Assembly (NCBI GenBank): GCA_937877605.1
Contig: CALFJA010000076.1
Location: 93,397-157,396, forward strand
Origin: an uncultured Prevotellaceae bacterium
GTDB taxonomy: Bacteria; Bacteroidota; Bacteroidia; Bacteroidales; Bacteroidaceae
Length of the DNA: 64,000 nucleotides
Direction of reading: 5' to 3'
Shown: positions 50,334 to 59,046 of the stretch, in pieces
Numbering within the stretch: the first letter of the stretch is position 1
Layout of the letters: every line of letters starts with the position of its first letter
Program-made: the position numbers and the translations under genes
Notes under the pieces: model-generated
What the model was told of the DNA's origin: nothing
Database searches by the model: none
Seen by the model: the letters and a program-made list of their open reading frames with translations, nothing else

Positions 50334-50897
50334 ATGAGCGAAAAAGAAAAAGAAGCCCTCCAAGAGGAGGAAATCAATAAAGAAGAAATTACCGCAGACG
50401 AGGAAAACGCCGAAGCAACGACTCCTACGGAAGAAGAGCCCCAAGAGGAGCATGACCCGCTGGAAGCCGCACAGGAGGAAATCGGAAAGCTGAAGGACCA
50501 GCTCCTCCGTACCATGGCAGAGTTTGACAACTACAAGAAACGCACCATCAAGGAGAAAACCGAACTCATCCTCAACGGCGGCGAGTCGGCCATCAAGGCC
50601 TTGCTGCCCGTACTCGACGATTTCGAGCGCGCCATTGTCGACCCAAACGACGACGCTGCGGCCATCAAGGAAGGCATGGAACTCATCTTCAAGAAGTTCA
50701 TCGGTGCACTGGAAGGACTCGGCGTGAAGAAAATCGACACCCAGGACAAGGACTTCGATGTGGACTTCCACGAGGCTATCGCCATGGTTCCGGGCGTTGA
50801 CGACGACAAAAAAGGCAAGGTCATCGACTGCGTACAGACCGGCTACACCATGAACGATAAAGTGATACGCCACGCAAAAGTGGCCGTAGGGCAATAA
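50334..50897 (+). CDS. grpE: Nucleotide exchange factor GrpE
   Basis: A 187-residue co-chaperone that releases ADP from DnaK. The first 45 residues are acidic and disordered (EKEKEALQEEEINKEE, TTPTEEEPQEEHDP). A coiled-coil helix follows (EAAQEEIGKLKDQLLRTMAEFDNYKKRT), then ALLPVLDDFERAI and the C-terminal beta-wing with EGLGVKKI, DFHEAIAMVPGVDD and the signature GYTMNDKVIRHAKVAVG. It lies 68 bp before dnaJ. A sigma-54-like site precedes the pair. Confidence 0.97.
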   Translation: MSEKEKEALQEEEINKEEITADEENAEATTPTEEEPQEEHDPLEAAQEEIGKLKDQLLRTMAEFDNYKKRTIKEKTELILNGGESAIKALLPVLDDFERAIVDPNDDAAAIKEGMELIFKKFIGALEGLGVKKIDTQDKDFDVDFHEAIAMVPGVDDDKKGKVIDCVQTGYTMNDKVIRHAKVAVGQ

Positions 50898-50965
50898 AAC
50901 ACCCAAACGACCAAACCACTAAACGGCCAAACGACTAAACGACCAAACACCCAAACGACCAACCC
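50898..50965 (+). repeat. CAAACGAC-type tandem repeat between grpE and dnaJ
   Basis: The 68 bp gap consists almost wholly of the unit (A)CCAAACGAC with small changes (CCAAACCACTAAACGG and so on), about seven to eight copies. A similar CCCAAACGACCAAACGCC occurs at about 26965-26985 on the minus strand, just before upxY. Confidence 0.75.
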
Positions 50966-52123
50966 ATGGCAAAGAGAGACTACTATGAAGTGCTTGGCGT
51001 GAGCAAAAACGCCACAGAAGAAGAAATAAAGAAGGCATACCGGAAGATTGCCATCAAGTACCACCCTGACCGAAACCCCGACAACAAGGAGGCCGAGGAG
51101 AAGTTCAAGGAGGCCGCTGAGGCATACGATGTACTCCACGACCCACAGAAACGCCAGCAATACGACCAGTTCGGGTTCGACGCTCCAGGCGGATTCGGAG
51201 GATTCAGCAGCGGAGGCTTCTCCATGGACGATATCTTCTCGCAGTTCGGCAGCATCTTCGGCGACTTCTTCGGAGGCGGTGCCAGCGGTTTCGGAGGCTT
51301 CGGAGGCAGGACCGGACGGGCACAGCACCGCGGCAACGACCTGCGGCTGCGCGTCAGACTGACACTCCAGGAGATTGCCACAGGCGTGACCAAGAAGTTC
51401 AAGGTGAAGAAAGACACCACCTGCCAGCACTGCCACGGCAGCGGTGCGGAAAGCGGCAGCGGCTCGGAAACCTGCCCCACCTGCCACGGACAAGGCTTCG
51501 TGGTGAAGTCGGTACGCTCGTTTTTGGGCGTGATGCAGACACAACAGGAATGCCCCACCTGCCACGGCGAAGGCTCGGTAATCAAGAACAAATGCCATGA
51601 ATGCGGCGGTACGGGCGTGAAAAAAGGCGAAGAGGTCGTCGAGATAAACATTCCCGCAGGTGTGGCAGAGGGAATGGTGGTCACCGCACAAGGCAAGGGC
51701 AACGCCGGACAGCACAACGGAAGGAACGGCGACATACTGGTTTATATCGAGGAAGAACCCAACGACACCTTCGTCCGCGACAACCAGAACCTCATCTACA
51801 ACCTGCTGCTCGACTTTCCGACGGCTGCACTGGGCGGTTCCATTGAGATTCCGACCATCGACGGCAGCAAAGTCCGTATAAAGATTGAACCCGGCACACA
51901 ACCCGGAAAGACGCTGCGGCTGCGTGGAAAAGGACTACCTTCCGTGCAAGGCTACGGCCAAGGCATGGGCGATCTGATTGTTCAGATAAGCGTCTATGTG
52001 CCGAAGACCCTCAGCCGTGAGGAACGCGACGCCATAGAACGCATGCGGCAAAGCGACAACTTCAAGGGCGATGCCGCCACGAAGAAATCCATCTTCGACC
52101 GATTCAGAAACTATTTCAACTGA
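50966..52123 (+). CDS. dnaJ: Chaperone protein DnaJ
   Basis: A 385-residue type I J-protein that stimulates DnaK. The J domain (residues 1-70) has [21 protein letters not shown] and the HPD motif in [17 protein letters not shown] Gly/Phe-rich stretch follows ([14 protein letters not shown]). Four CxxCxGxG zinc motifs lie between about residues 150 and 215 ([34 protein letters not shown]). The C-terminal domain includes GDILVYI and [15 protein letters not shown] stem-loop terminator follows at 52151-52183. Confidence 0.97.
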   Translation: MAKRDYYEVLGVSKNATEEEIKKAYRKIAIKYHPDRNPDNKEAEEKFKEAAEAYDVLHDPQKRQQYDQFGFDAPGGFGGFSSGGFSMDDIFSQFGSIFGDFFGGGASGFGGFGGRTGRAQHRGNDLRLRVRLTLQEIATGVTKKFKVKKDTTCQHCHGSGAESGSGSETCPTCHGQGFVVKSVRSFLGVMQTQQECPTCHGEGSVIKNKCHECGGTGVKKGEEVVEINIPAGVAEGMVVTAQGKGNAGQHNGRNGDILVYIEEEPNDTFVRDNQNLIYNLLLDFPTAALGGSIEIPTIDGSKVRIKIEPGTQPGKTLRLRGKGLPSVQGYGQGMGDLIVQISVYVPKTLSREERDAIERMRQSDNFKGDAATKKSIFDRFRNYFN

Positions 52124-52150
52124 AAGAATTCAAGGAAAGCACTATAAAGA

Positions 52151-52190
52151 AAGGCATTTGAGAGTAATAATCCCAAATGCCTTAACTTTA
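52151..52190 (+). terminator. Terminator after dnaJ
   Basis: AAGGCATTTG (52151-52160) pairs perfectly with CAAATGCCTT (52174-52183) around a 13-base loop and is followed by AACTTTA. Confidence 0.75.
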
Positions 52191-52245
52191 TGTCTGTTCC
52201 GCCCGGTTTTTCCTGCGGCTTTTTCCCCGCAAGCCTTGCGAATGT

Positions 52246-52277
52246 TTTGCCTATTGTTGAAAAGATTATAAATTTGC
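52246..52277 (+). promoter_or_regulatory. Promoter of the ftsZ-family gene
   Basis: TTTG at about 52246-52249 and TAAATTTG at about 52270-52277 are 20 bp apart. The start codon at 52292 is only about 15 bp beyond the -7 box, so the leader is very short. This rules out the upstream in-frame ATG at 52190. Confidence 0.65.
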
Positions 52278-52291
52278 AAAAAAACTTAGAG

Positions 52292-53500
52292 ATGCGAAAT
52301 GTAGACGACATACTGGACTTCGGTCCCATAGAAGACAAGATGCAGGGAATCATTAAAGTGATTGGTGTGGGCGGCGGTGGCTGCAATGCCGTCCGTAACA
52401 TGTACGACGAACAGATTCCGGGTGTGACGCTTGCAGTGTGTAACACCGATAGCAAATCGCTGGCACCATCGCCCGTTCCCGTGAAAATACTGCTGGGTGA
52501 AGGTCTGGGAGCCGGCGGAGACCCCGAAGTGGGCAAATCGGAAGCCGAAAAAAACCTTGATGACCTGGAGCAGTTGCTCAGCGACGGGACCAAAATGGTC
52601 TTCGTCACGGCCAGCATGGGAGGCGGAACCGGCACCGGAGCAGCACCGGTCGTGGCCAGCGTTGCACGAAAAATGGGAATGCTGACCATAGGCATCGTTA
52701 CCATCCCATTCAGGTTCGAGAAGAAGCAGAAAATCATAAAAGCCCTCAAGGGAGTGGACGAGATGCGAAAGAATGTCGACGCCATCCTGATTATTAACAA
52801 TGAGCGCTTGTGTGATGTGTATGCAGACACACCCATTGCCGTTAAAGAATCGTTTGCCAGGGCCGACAACATACTGAAAGATGCAGTTATCGGCATCTCA
52901 GAACTGATAACGGTGAACAGCAATGGCGGCATAGACCTGGACTTCCGCGATGTGGAAACGACCATGCGCGACGGCGGCGGAGCCATTATGGCCATGGGAA
53001 GGGCCAGCGGTGAGAAACGGGTGGAACGGGCCATTCAGGAGGCTTTGCACTCACCGTTGGTCTACGACAGCGACATCAGCCGTGCAAAGCGCATCTTGTT
53101 TAACATCTACTCCAGCGACGATGCACCCATTATGGTGCCGGAAATGCAGGAGATTGACGATTTCTTCGACAACCTTGACCCCTATATTGAAGTTATATGG
53201 GGCATCTCAACCGACAACACGCTCGGAGAAGACGCAAAAGTTACCATACTTGCGACAGGCCTGGAGAAAGAAGACAACATTGACGACCAGTTCAAGGACG
53301 ATGCATATTACGAAAGCCTTATTCCACAACTGTACCGGACAATAGACAAACCGGTGGAAGAACCTGCCATAGAGCCCGTCATCGTGGAAACACCACCCGA
53401 GCCTACGATACAGGAAGTCATCACAGAAACACAAAAAGTCAGCCTTGTTGACAAACTGAAAGACTGGCTGAACAACATTATTTCTGATTCCGACGAATAG
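52292..53500 (+). CDS. ftsZ: FtsZ-family cell division GTPase, outside a dcw cluster and with unusual C-terminus
   Basis: A 402-residue tubulin-like GTPase starting MRNVDDILDFG at 52292. GVGGGGCNAVRNMY binds nucleotide, and the tubulin signature GGGTGTGAAP is near residue 110; IPFRFEKKQKI and INNERLCDVYAD continue the GTPase fold, and the T7-like FRDVETTMRDGG is present. The polymerisation domain ends near residue 325 (KVTILATG). The tail is short, rich in E, P, T and V, and ends VSLVDKLKDWLNNIISDSDE, an amphipathic helix, instead of the usual FtsZ end peptide that binds FtsA. Neighbours are dnaJ and folC, not murC-ftsQ-ftsA. It may be the only FtsZ or a second, divergent one. Confidence 0.88.
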   Translation: MRNVDDILDFGPIEDKMQGIIKVIGVGGGGCNAVRNMYDEQIPGVTLAVCNTDSKSLAPSPVPVKILLGEGLGAGGDPEVGKSEAEKNLDDLEQLLSDGTKMVFVTASMGGGTGTGAAPVVASVARKMGMLTIGIVTIPFRFEKKQKIIKALKGVDEMRKNVDAILIINNERLCDVYADTPIAVKESFARADNILKDAVIGISELITVNSNGGIDLDFRDVETTMRDGGGAIMAMGRASGEKRVERAIQEALHSPLVYDSDISRAKRILFNIYSSDDAPIMVPEMQEIDDFFDNLDPYIEVIWGISTDNTLGEDAKVTILATGLEKEDNIDDQFKDDAYYESLIPQLYRTIDKPVEEPAIEPVIVETPPEPTIQEVITETQKVSLVDKLKDWLNNIISDSDE

Positions 53501-53508
53501 CGACTGTC

Positions 53509-54084
53509 ATGGGAAAGACACCAGAAGAGATAGCATTGGAACTATCCAAAGCCGTCAAAGAGCTTGTCGCTGCAGGAAAAACGGATCTGCTGCTGCACGC
53601 CATTGGTGCACCCGTGCTCGAGCAACTTCGTATGGAAGCCGCGCAAAATAAGTTGAGCCGACTGCTAATCACCAAAGATTTCAAGTTCTACTTGCTGGAC
53701 TACGGCAACCAAGAGGTGGAAATGCAACCCGTACACAAAGCGGTCTACCTGCTCTTTCTTGCACATCCCGAAGGAATAGAGTTCAAACAACTGGCAACGC
53801 ACAGGGAAGAACTGACACGCTACTATATGCAAACGGCCAAACTCATGGACAAGGAAAAAATCCGTGAAGGTGTCGAACACCTTGTAAATCCGTTGGACAA
53901 TGCCATCAACGAGAAGTGCTCACGCATAAAAAAGACCTTCTTCGACATGCTGGATCCCTACACTGCGAGCCACTATATCATCAGCGGACACACACAAAAG
54001 CATGTGAACGGTTCGGCACGCATTTGGTATGAACGACTGAAAATCATCACACTTCCCAGAAATCTGGTCATAAAAGAAAACTGA
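53509..54084 (+). CDS. Conserved hypothetical protein after ftsZ
   Basis: A 191-residue soluble protein (MGKTPEEIALELSKAVKEL) with no signal peptide, no membrane segment and no cysteines that suggest a metal site. An N-terminal helical part is followed by FKFYLLDYGNQEVEMQPVHKAVYLLFLAHPEGIEFKQL near residues 62-100, which looks like a winged-helix-type fold, and INEKCSRIKKTFFDML. It begins 8 bp after the ftsZ stop, so they are co-transcribed. The family is not recognised with certainty. A short repeat-rich gap separates it from folC. Confidence 0.6.
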   Translation: MGKTPEEIALELSKAVKELVAAGKTDLLLHAIGAPVLEQLRMEAAQNKLSRLLITKDFKFYLLDYGNQEVEMQPVHKAVYLLFLAHPEGIEFKQLATHREELTRYYMQTAKLMDKEKIREGVEHLVNPLDNAINEKCSRIKKTFFDMLDPYTASHYIISGHTQKHVNGSARIWYERLKIITLPRNLVIKEN

Positions 54085-54135
54085 ATAATGGTGATTGTTC
54101 AATGTTTATTGGTTATTGTTTAATGTTTATTGTAA
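54085..54135. repeat. GGTTATTGTTTAATG-type simple repeat between genes
   Basis: The gap before folC repeats TGTTTATTG and GGTTATTGTTTAATG. A similar low-complexity stretch (GGTTAATGC, ATGGTTATTGC) lies at about 43000-43035 after lpdA. Confidence 0.55.
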
Positions 54136-55398
54136 ATGACATACGAAGAAACGCTCCAATATCTTTACCGAAGCACGCCCGTGTTTGAGCATGTGGGTAC
54201 CTCTGCCTATAAGGAAGGACTGGGAAACACGCTCCTGTTGGATGAGCACTATGGCCATCCACACCGACATTTCCAGACCATCCATGTGGCGGGAACCAAC
54301 GGAAAAGGATCGGTATCACACACACTGGCCGCCATCCTGCAGGCTGAAGGACTGAAAGTAGGCCTCTACACATCGCCACACCTGGTGGACTTTGCCGAGC
54401 GGATACGCATAAACGGGAAGCCCATCAGAAAGGACTATGTAATCCGCTTTGTGGAAGACTTTGCACGCTGGAACAACTATGGCACTCCGTCTTCTCCACG
54501 CCTCCACCCTTCCTTCTTCGAACTGACCACCGCCATGGCGTTCCGATACTTTGCCGATGAGCAGGTGGACATCGCCGTTGTGGAGGTAGGACTCGGTGGA
54601 CGGCTGGACTGTACCAACATCATCAGCCCCCTGCTCAGTGTCATTACCAATATCTCGATGGACCACACCAACCTGCTGGGTAGCACACTGGAACAGATTG
54701 CCATGGAGAAAGCAGGTATAATAAAGAAAGATACGCCCGTAGTGATTGGTGAAACTACGCCTGAGACCAAGCCGGTGTTTCTGAAGAAAGCCGCCGAGAT
54801 GCGGGCTCCCGTCTTCTTTGCCGAGAATTTCCCTGTGGTGACAGACTGTGATTTCCAACTTAAGGGAAGTTATCAGCAGCATAATCTGCGTACCGTCCTG
54901 TGTGCCGTCGAACATCTGCCGGAACACCTCCGCCCCACTCCACGGCAGCTTTCCCATGCACTGGCAAATGTTTGCGACCTCACCGGGCTGCAGGGCAGGT
55001 GGCAGGTGCTGGCCGAGCATCCGCTTATCGTCTGCGACACGGGACACAATGTGGCTGCGTGGGAGTACCTTTCGGAACAACTCCGGGCACTGCCTGCACG
55101 GAAACTGCACATCGTTTTCGGCATGGTCGACGACAAAGACATCTCCAAAGTGCTTGCACTCTTGCCTGAAAAAGCCTGCTACTATTGGACGCAAGCCGCC
55201 ACCCACCGCGCCATCCCCGTAGCAAAAATTAAGCAACTGGCGGCCGAAAAAGGACTCAAGGGCGCTGCCTTCGACAATGTCTGGGATGCCTTCCTTTCAG
55301 CAAAGAGCCATGCCGGTGCCGGCGATGCCGTATTCATCGGTGGCAGCAATTATGTCGTCGGAAACTTTCTGACCCACTTTCAATCCGAAAACAAATAA
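54136..55398 (+). CDS. folC: Folylpolyglutamate synthase/dihydrofolate synthase
   Basis: A 420-residue Mur-ligase-like ATP-dependent enzyme that adds glutamate to dihydropteroate and to folates. The P-loop is in VAGTNGKGSVSHTLA near residue 55, followed by LKVGLYTSPHLVDFAERIRING, the folate-binding loop. VEVGLGGRLDCTN, ITNISMDHTNLLGSTLEQIAMEKAGIIK with the carbamylated-lysine region, and DTGHNVAAWEYL are further signatures. It is a housekeeping gene that supplies polyglutamylated tetrahydrofolate, used among others by GcvT. Confidence 0.96.
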   Translation: MTYEETLQYLYRSTPVFEHVGTSAYKEGLGNTLLLDEHYGHPHRHFQTIHVAGTNGKGSVSHTLAAILQAEGLKVGLYTSPHLVDFAERIRINGKPIRKDYVIRFVEDFARWNNYGTPSSPRLHPSFFELTTAMAFRYFADEQVDIAVVEVGLGGRLDCTNIISPLLSVITNISMDHTNLLGSTLEQIAMEKAGIIKKDTPVVIGETTPETKPVFLKKAAEMRAPVFFAENFPVVTDCDFQLKGSYQQHNLRTVLCAVEHLPEHLRPTPRQLSHALANVCDLTGLQGRWQVLAEHPLIVCDTGHNVAAWEYLSEQLRALPARKLHIVFGMVDDKDISKVLALLPEKACYYWTQAATHRAIPVAKIKQLAAEKGLKGAAFDNVWDAFLSAKSHAGAGDAVFIGGSNYVVGNFLTHFQSENK

Positions 55399-55493
55399 CG
55401 ATATATCTTCAACAATACTGTTTCTTTTTTCAGTGTTGCTGCAGACAAGTCGGAATTATTGAGTAATTTTGCGACCTAATAAGTATTTTTCAT

Positions 55494-55958
55494 ATGGAAT
55501 ATATGTCGCAAGAAGGCTACGACAAGATTGTAGCCGAACTGAATCAGTTGGAAACCATTGAAGTACCTAAAGTCCGTGATGCCATTTCTGAGGCTCGCGC
55601 ACAGGGAGACCTCAGCGAGAATTTCGAGTATCATGCCGCCAAGCGTGAACAGCGACGCCTGTTTTCGCGTATCCGTTTCCTGCAAAATGTGTTGGCAAAC
55701 GCCCGTGTCATGGACATGTCGAAAGTCTCTTCTGACACTGTCGTCTTGCTGACAAAAGTAAAGATTACCAACCTTACCCATGGAAAAAGCATGAGTTATA
55801 CAATCACAGCCCCACACGAAGCCGACATTAGCGAAGGTAAGATTTCCATAAACTCACCCATCGCCAAGGCATTGCTCAACAGGAAGGTGGGAGATGTGGT
55901 GGAAGTAAATGTTCCTGCCGGCCTGCTGAAACTCCGCATCGAAAGCATTTCGGTTTAA
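55494..55958 (+). CDS. greA: Transcript cleavage factor GreA
   Basis: A 154-residue elongation factor. The N-terminal coiled coil (EYMSQEGYDKIVAELNQLE, then AISEARAQGDLSENFEYHAAKREQ) carries the acidic tip DLSEN that enters the polymerase channel, and the C-terminal FKBP-like domain has TVVLLTKVKI and SPIAKALLNRKVGDVVEV. It helps backtracked RNA polymerase to cut the nascent RNA. A TAATTTTG box at 55464-55471 lies 23 bp upstream of the start as a probable -7 element. Confidence 0.96.
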   Translation: MEYMSQEGYDKIVAELNQLETIEVPKVRDAISEARAQGDLSENFEYHAAKREQRRLFSRIRFLQNVLANARVMDMSKVSSDTVVLLTKVKITNLTHGKSMSYTITAPHEADISEGKISINSPIAKALLNRKVGDVVEVNVPAGLLKLRIESISV

Positions 55959-56038
55959 TTCAGTTAGATTGCTTCTTCATAAAGAGAATATCCCGTACAG
56001 CAGACAGATTCCAAAAATAGACGACAATCTGACCATCC

Positions 56039-56740
56039 ATGAAACATTCTTTCCTTTTATTAAAATATATCATCTTCTTGATGGCGACATGGTTTCCTCA
56101 TATTGCACCAGCAAGTTACCCACCTCAGCATTCTGGCGGACAGATTGAAGTGGTAAAGTTAAACAGTGAATGGTCACATCTCAAAAGTGTATACAATGGA
56201 AAGAAACATGTAACAGAGGACTTCGACAGCCGCTTGGCAACTGACATAGGAGTTTCTTCACAAGGAATCAGCCCTAATATGGATGACAAAGACTTGCCTA
56301 TTTCGCACATAGACTCATGGATACCGCCACACAACAGTAAGTTTTTGGTCTATCTTGCCCTATTCTTATTATTTCTCTTATACCATATGCAGGGCAACGA
56401 TGCCGATTATTTGGCCAAACTGACAGTACTTTGCATTTTAAGTTTAGTTATTATTGTTTATTTCAGAGGATGGCATGGACCAAATGTCTGCTGGTTTTTA
56501 GAAGATGTAGGCGGAGTGATACGATCAGCTATGGCAGAATCGTTCTTTGTCGGTTTTACATACTTTTTCATAGTCATAGGATTAAATGTGCTGACAGACG
56601 CATCTAAGGAGGGCGGATTTCCAACAACATTCCTCATTGGAATTGGAGGTTATGTGTCACTATTGCCCGTATATTTCATACTATGGATTTTTACAAAGTT
56701 TCCTGTACGGTATACTGGTAATTATTTGATTGCAACCTAG
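56039..56740 (+). CDS. Membrane protein with N-terminal signal peptide, unknown
   Basis: A 233-residue protein. A hydrophobic signal-like segment (about residues 5-25) is followed by a polar periplasmic region to about residue 100, which contains PPQHSGGQIEVVKLNSEW and ISHIDSWIPP. Four membrane segments lie between about residues 102 and 225. The gene is A+T-rich compared with greA, 80 bp upstream. No family recognised. The 444 bp after it (56741-57184) hold only the promoter of the next gene. Confidence 0.55.
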   Translation: MKHSFLLLKYIIFLMATWFPHIAPASYPPQHSGGQIEVVKLNSEWSHLKSVYNGKKHVTEDFDSRLATDIGVSSQGISPNMDDKDLPISHIDSWIPPHNSKFLVYLALFLLFLLYHMQGNDADYLAKLTVLCILSLVIIVYFRGWHGPNVCWFLEDVGGVIRSAMAESFFVGFTYFFIVIGLNVLTDASKEGGFPTTFLIGIGGYVSLLPVYFILWIFTKFPVRYTGNYLIAT

Positions 56741-57105
56741 ATTATCCAGTTAGGTGTTATTCTTTATAGAGGTATTGAAAACAAAGGAAATCTGGTGAAA
56801 GCTTTTTCTGTATGATAGCATATTTACCCACGGGTATTGCTGCTTTTTTACTTGTTAAAAAATATATCCGTATTTGGTTTATGGGGAAATGTTTTCTCTT
56901 CAATCTGTTTACACTTATCGATAAAGGCTTATGGTAATAATTAAGGAAACGAAACTGTTGTCATCCCATTGGTAAATTGGGTACTTTCCCATTCTTGACA
57001 AAACCTTCCTACGATTCAGTCTACAGCAATCTGGTTAAAAACGGTTCAATTTTGACCTGCATCAAAAAAATAATCGCCAAAACAATAAAATTTATCACAG
57101 ATTTA

Positions 57106-57135
57106 TTTGCGATTTAAAATAAAGGAATACATTTG
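57106..57135 (+). promoter_or_regulatory. Promoter of the outer-membrane barrel gene
   Basis: TTTG at 57106-57109 and TACATTTG at 57128-57135 are 18 bp apart. The start codon at 57185 follows a leader of about 45 nt, so an ATG at 57107, within the -33 box, is not the start. Confidence 0.75.
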
Positions 57136-57184
57136 CAGCGTCAAAATCAATTTTATTAGTTATTCACTTAAAAAAGAAAAGAAA

Positions 57185-57712
57185 ATGAAAAAGATTATGA
57201 TGACTCTCGCTGCTGCTATTATCGCAGTTAGCGCTTCCGCACAAGTTTATGTAGGTGGTGGCGTTGGTATCGGCACCTCTAAAGTAAAAGTAGGCGGACT
57301 CAGCGAATCAGCTACCGCTTACAAGTTTGTTCCTGAGGTTGGCTACAACTTCAACGACAAGCTGGCTGCCGGTGTTGCATTCGGCTGGCAAGGCGTTACC
57401 AAAGGTGGCGAGAAGAGCGTAGAGGTTAGTCCCTATGTTCGCTACACTTTCTTCAAGAGCCAGTACATCAACGCTTTCGTTGACGGCGGTGTTGGCTACG
57501 GTCATGTTTACAATGACGGCAACGACTACGACAAACTCAATGTAGGTCTGCGTCCAGGCGTAGCTGTTAACCTGAACGAAAAGCTGAGCTTCGTTACTCA
57601 TGTCGGCTTCTTCGGCTATGAGCACGAGAAGGAAGGCGAAGCAAAGATTAACTCCTGGGGTGCCAACCTCGATGGAACCAACATCGTATTCGGCCTCTAC
57701 TACAACTTCTAA
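57185..57712 (+). CDS. Outer-membrane beta-barrel protein (porin-like)
   Basis: A 175-residue protein with a signal peptide (MKKIMMTLAAAIIAVSASAQ, 20 residues). The mature part begins VYVGGGVGIGTSKVKVGG and shows alternating polar and hydrophobic residues with aromatic girdles: FVPEVGYNFNDKLAAGVAFGW, VEVSPYVRYTFFKS, FVDGGVGYGHVY, LRPGVAVNLNEKLSFVTHVGFFGY, ending FGLYYNF with the C-terminal aromatic required for barrel assembly. About eight strands fit the length. It has its own strong-looking promoter and a terminator at 57748. Codon use is biased, which suggests high expression. Confidence 0.88.
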   Translation: MKKIMMTLAAAIIAVSASAQVYVGGGVGIGTSKVKVGGLSESATAYKFVPEVGYNFNDKLAAGVAFGWQGVTKGGEKSVEVSPYVRYTFFKSQYINAFVDGGVGYGHVYNDGNDYDKLNVGLRPGVAVNLNEKLSFVTHVGFFGYEHEKEGEAKINSWGANLDGTNIVFGLYYNF

Positions 57713-57747
57713 GAAGTTTTTCACTCAGAAATTTCCACTCAACAACG

Positions 57748-57787
57748 AGGGGGATGAGCTTTCGCAGTTCATCCCCCTTCTTTTTCC
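57748..57787 (+). terminator. Terminator after the barrel protein gene
   Basis: AGGGGGATGA (57748-57757) pairs with TCATCCCCCT (57769-57778) around an eleven-base loop and is followed by TCTTTTT. Confidence 0.9.
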
Positions 57788-57928
57788 ATTCGCATGAAAA
57801 CGCTAATACAGAGAATGTTTAAGAGATTTTAACATGGCAAAAGCGGTATTTTCAAATCAGAAGTTTGCCGTATCCGTTTTTTTTCACTTATTTTGCAGGA
57901 TGTCATAACTAACCTAAACCGATTCATC

Positions 57929-59017
57929 ATGAGCGCTAAAGACACAGAACTGCTCTGTGGTCTGAATCGTGAGGACTTTCAGACCACTGTCAACGGTAAG
58001 CAAACCGATCTTTTTATACTCAAGAATAGCATTGGCAACGAGGTAGCCATCACCAACTATGGGGGCGCGCTCGTTGCCATTATAGTACCCGACCGCGACG
58101 GAAAGTATGCCAATGTGATTCAGGGACACGACAACATCCAGGATGTAATCAACTCACCCGAACCCTATCTCTCCACTCTGATCGGACGATACGGCAACCG
58201 CATTGCCCGCGGAAAGTTCCAGCTGAACGGCAAGCAGTACACCCTCCCCATCAACAACGGTCCCAACTCGTTGCACGGCGGACTGAAGGGGTTCAACGCC
58301 AAAGTCTGGGACGCACTGCAGATGAACCCACAGTCGCTGGTACTTAACTACATCAGTGCCTACGGAGAGGAAGGATTCTCCGGCGAAGTGAAGACCACCG
58401 TGATCTACACTTTCACCGACGACAACGAGCTGGTGATTGAATACATGGCCACATCGAACAAGAAAACCATCATCAACCTTACCAGCCACGGATTCTTCTC
58501 ACTGGCAGGCATTGCCAATCCAACGCCCACCATCGATGACCTTGAGTGCGAAATCAATGCCGACTTCTACATTCCCATTGACGAGACCAGCATTCCCACG
58601 GGCGAAATCCTGAAGGTTGAAGGCACACCTTTCGACTTCCGCACCTCCAAGCCCGTAGGACGCGACATCGACGCCGACCACGAGCAGATTCGCCATGGTG
58701 CCGGCTACGACCACTGCTTCGTACTGAACAAGAAAGAAGAGGGCGAACTCTCGTTTGCGGCACGCATCGTGGAACCCAACAGCGGCCGTACAATGGATGT
58801 ATATACCACCGAACCCGGCGTACAGGTATATACCGACAACTGGGCAGACGGTTACAAGGGACAACACGGAGCCACCTTCCCGCGCCGTTCGGCCATCTGC
58901 TTCGAGGCACAGCACTTCCCCGACAGCCCCAACCGTCCATACTTCCCATCGGTGGTGTTGCGTCCGGGCGAACAGTACAAGCAGAAGACCATCTACCGTT
59001 TCGGCGTACAGAAATAA
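57929..59017 (+). CDS. galM: Galactose mutarotase (aldose 1-epimerase)
   Basis: A 362-residue mutarotase from ATG 57929 (MSAKDTELLCGL); an upstream start at 57893 lies in the likely promoter. ITNYGGALVAIIVPDR, YLSTLIGRYGNRIARGKF and NNGPNSLHGGLKGFNAKVW carry the conserved Arg and the sugar-binding His. NLTSHGFFSLAG has the catalytic His, GYDHCFVLN follows, and RSAICFEAQHFPDSPN holds the catalytic Glu. It interconverts the anomers of galactose. It is the first gene of galM-transporter-galK. The first Met is 30 bp past a TTATTTTG box. Confidence 0.95.
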   Translation: MSAKDTELLCGLNREDFQTTVNGKQTDLFILKNSIGNEVAITNYGGALVAIIVPDRDGKYANVIQGHDNIQDVINSPEPYLSTLIGRYGNRIARGKFQLNGKQYTLPINNGPNSLHGGLKGFNAKVWDALQMNPQSLVLNYISAYGEEGFSGEVKTTVIYTFTDDNELVIEYMATSNKKTIINLTSHGFFSLAGIANPTPTIDDLECEINADFYIPIDETSIPTGEILKVEGTPFDFRTSKPVGRDIDADHEQIRHGAGYDHCFVLNKKEEGELSFAARIVEPNSGRTMDVYTTEPGVQVYTDNWADGYKGQHGATFPRRSAICFEAQHFPDSPNRPYFPSVVLRPGEQYKQKTIYRFGVQK

Positions 59018-59046
59018 TACACTAACACAAACAATATACAACCGCT

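Noticed and set aside
50843..51901. 352-codon minus-strand frame opposite dnaJ
   Set aside because: Shadow of dnaJ, with composition dictated by the opposite strand.
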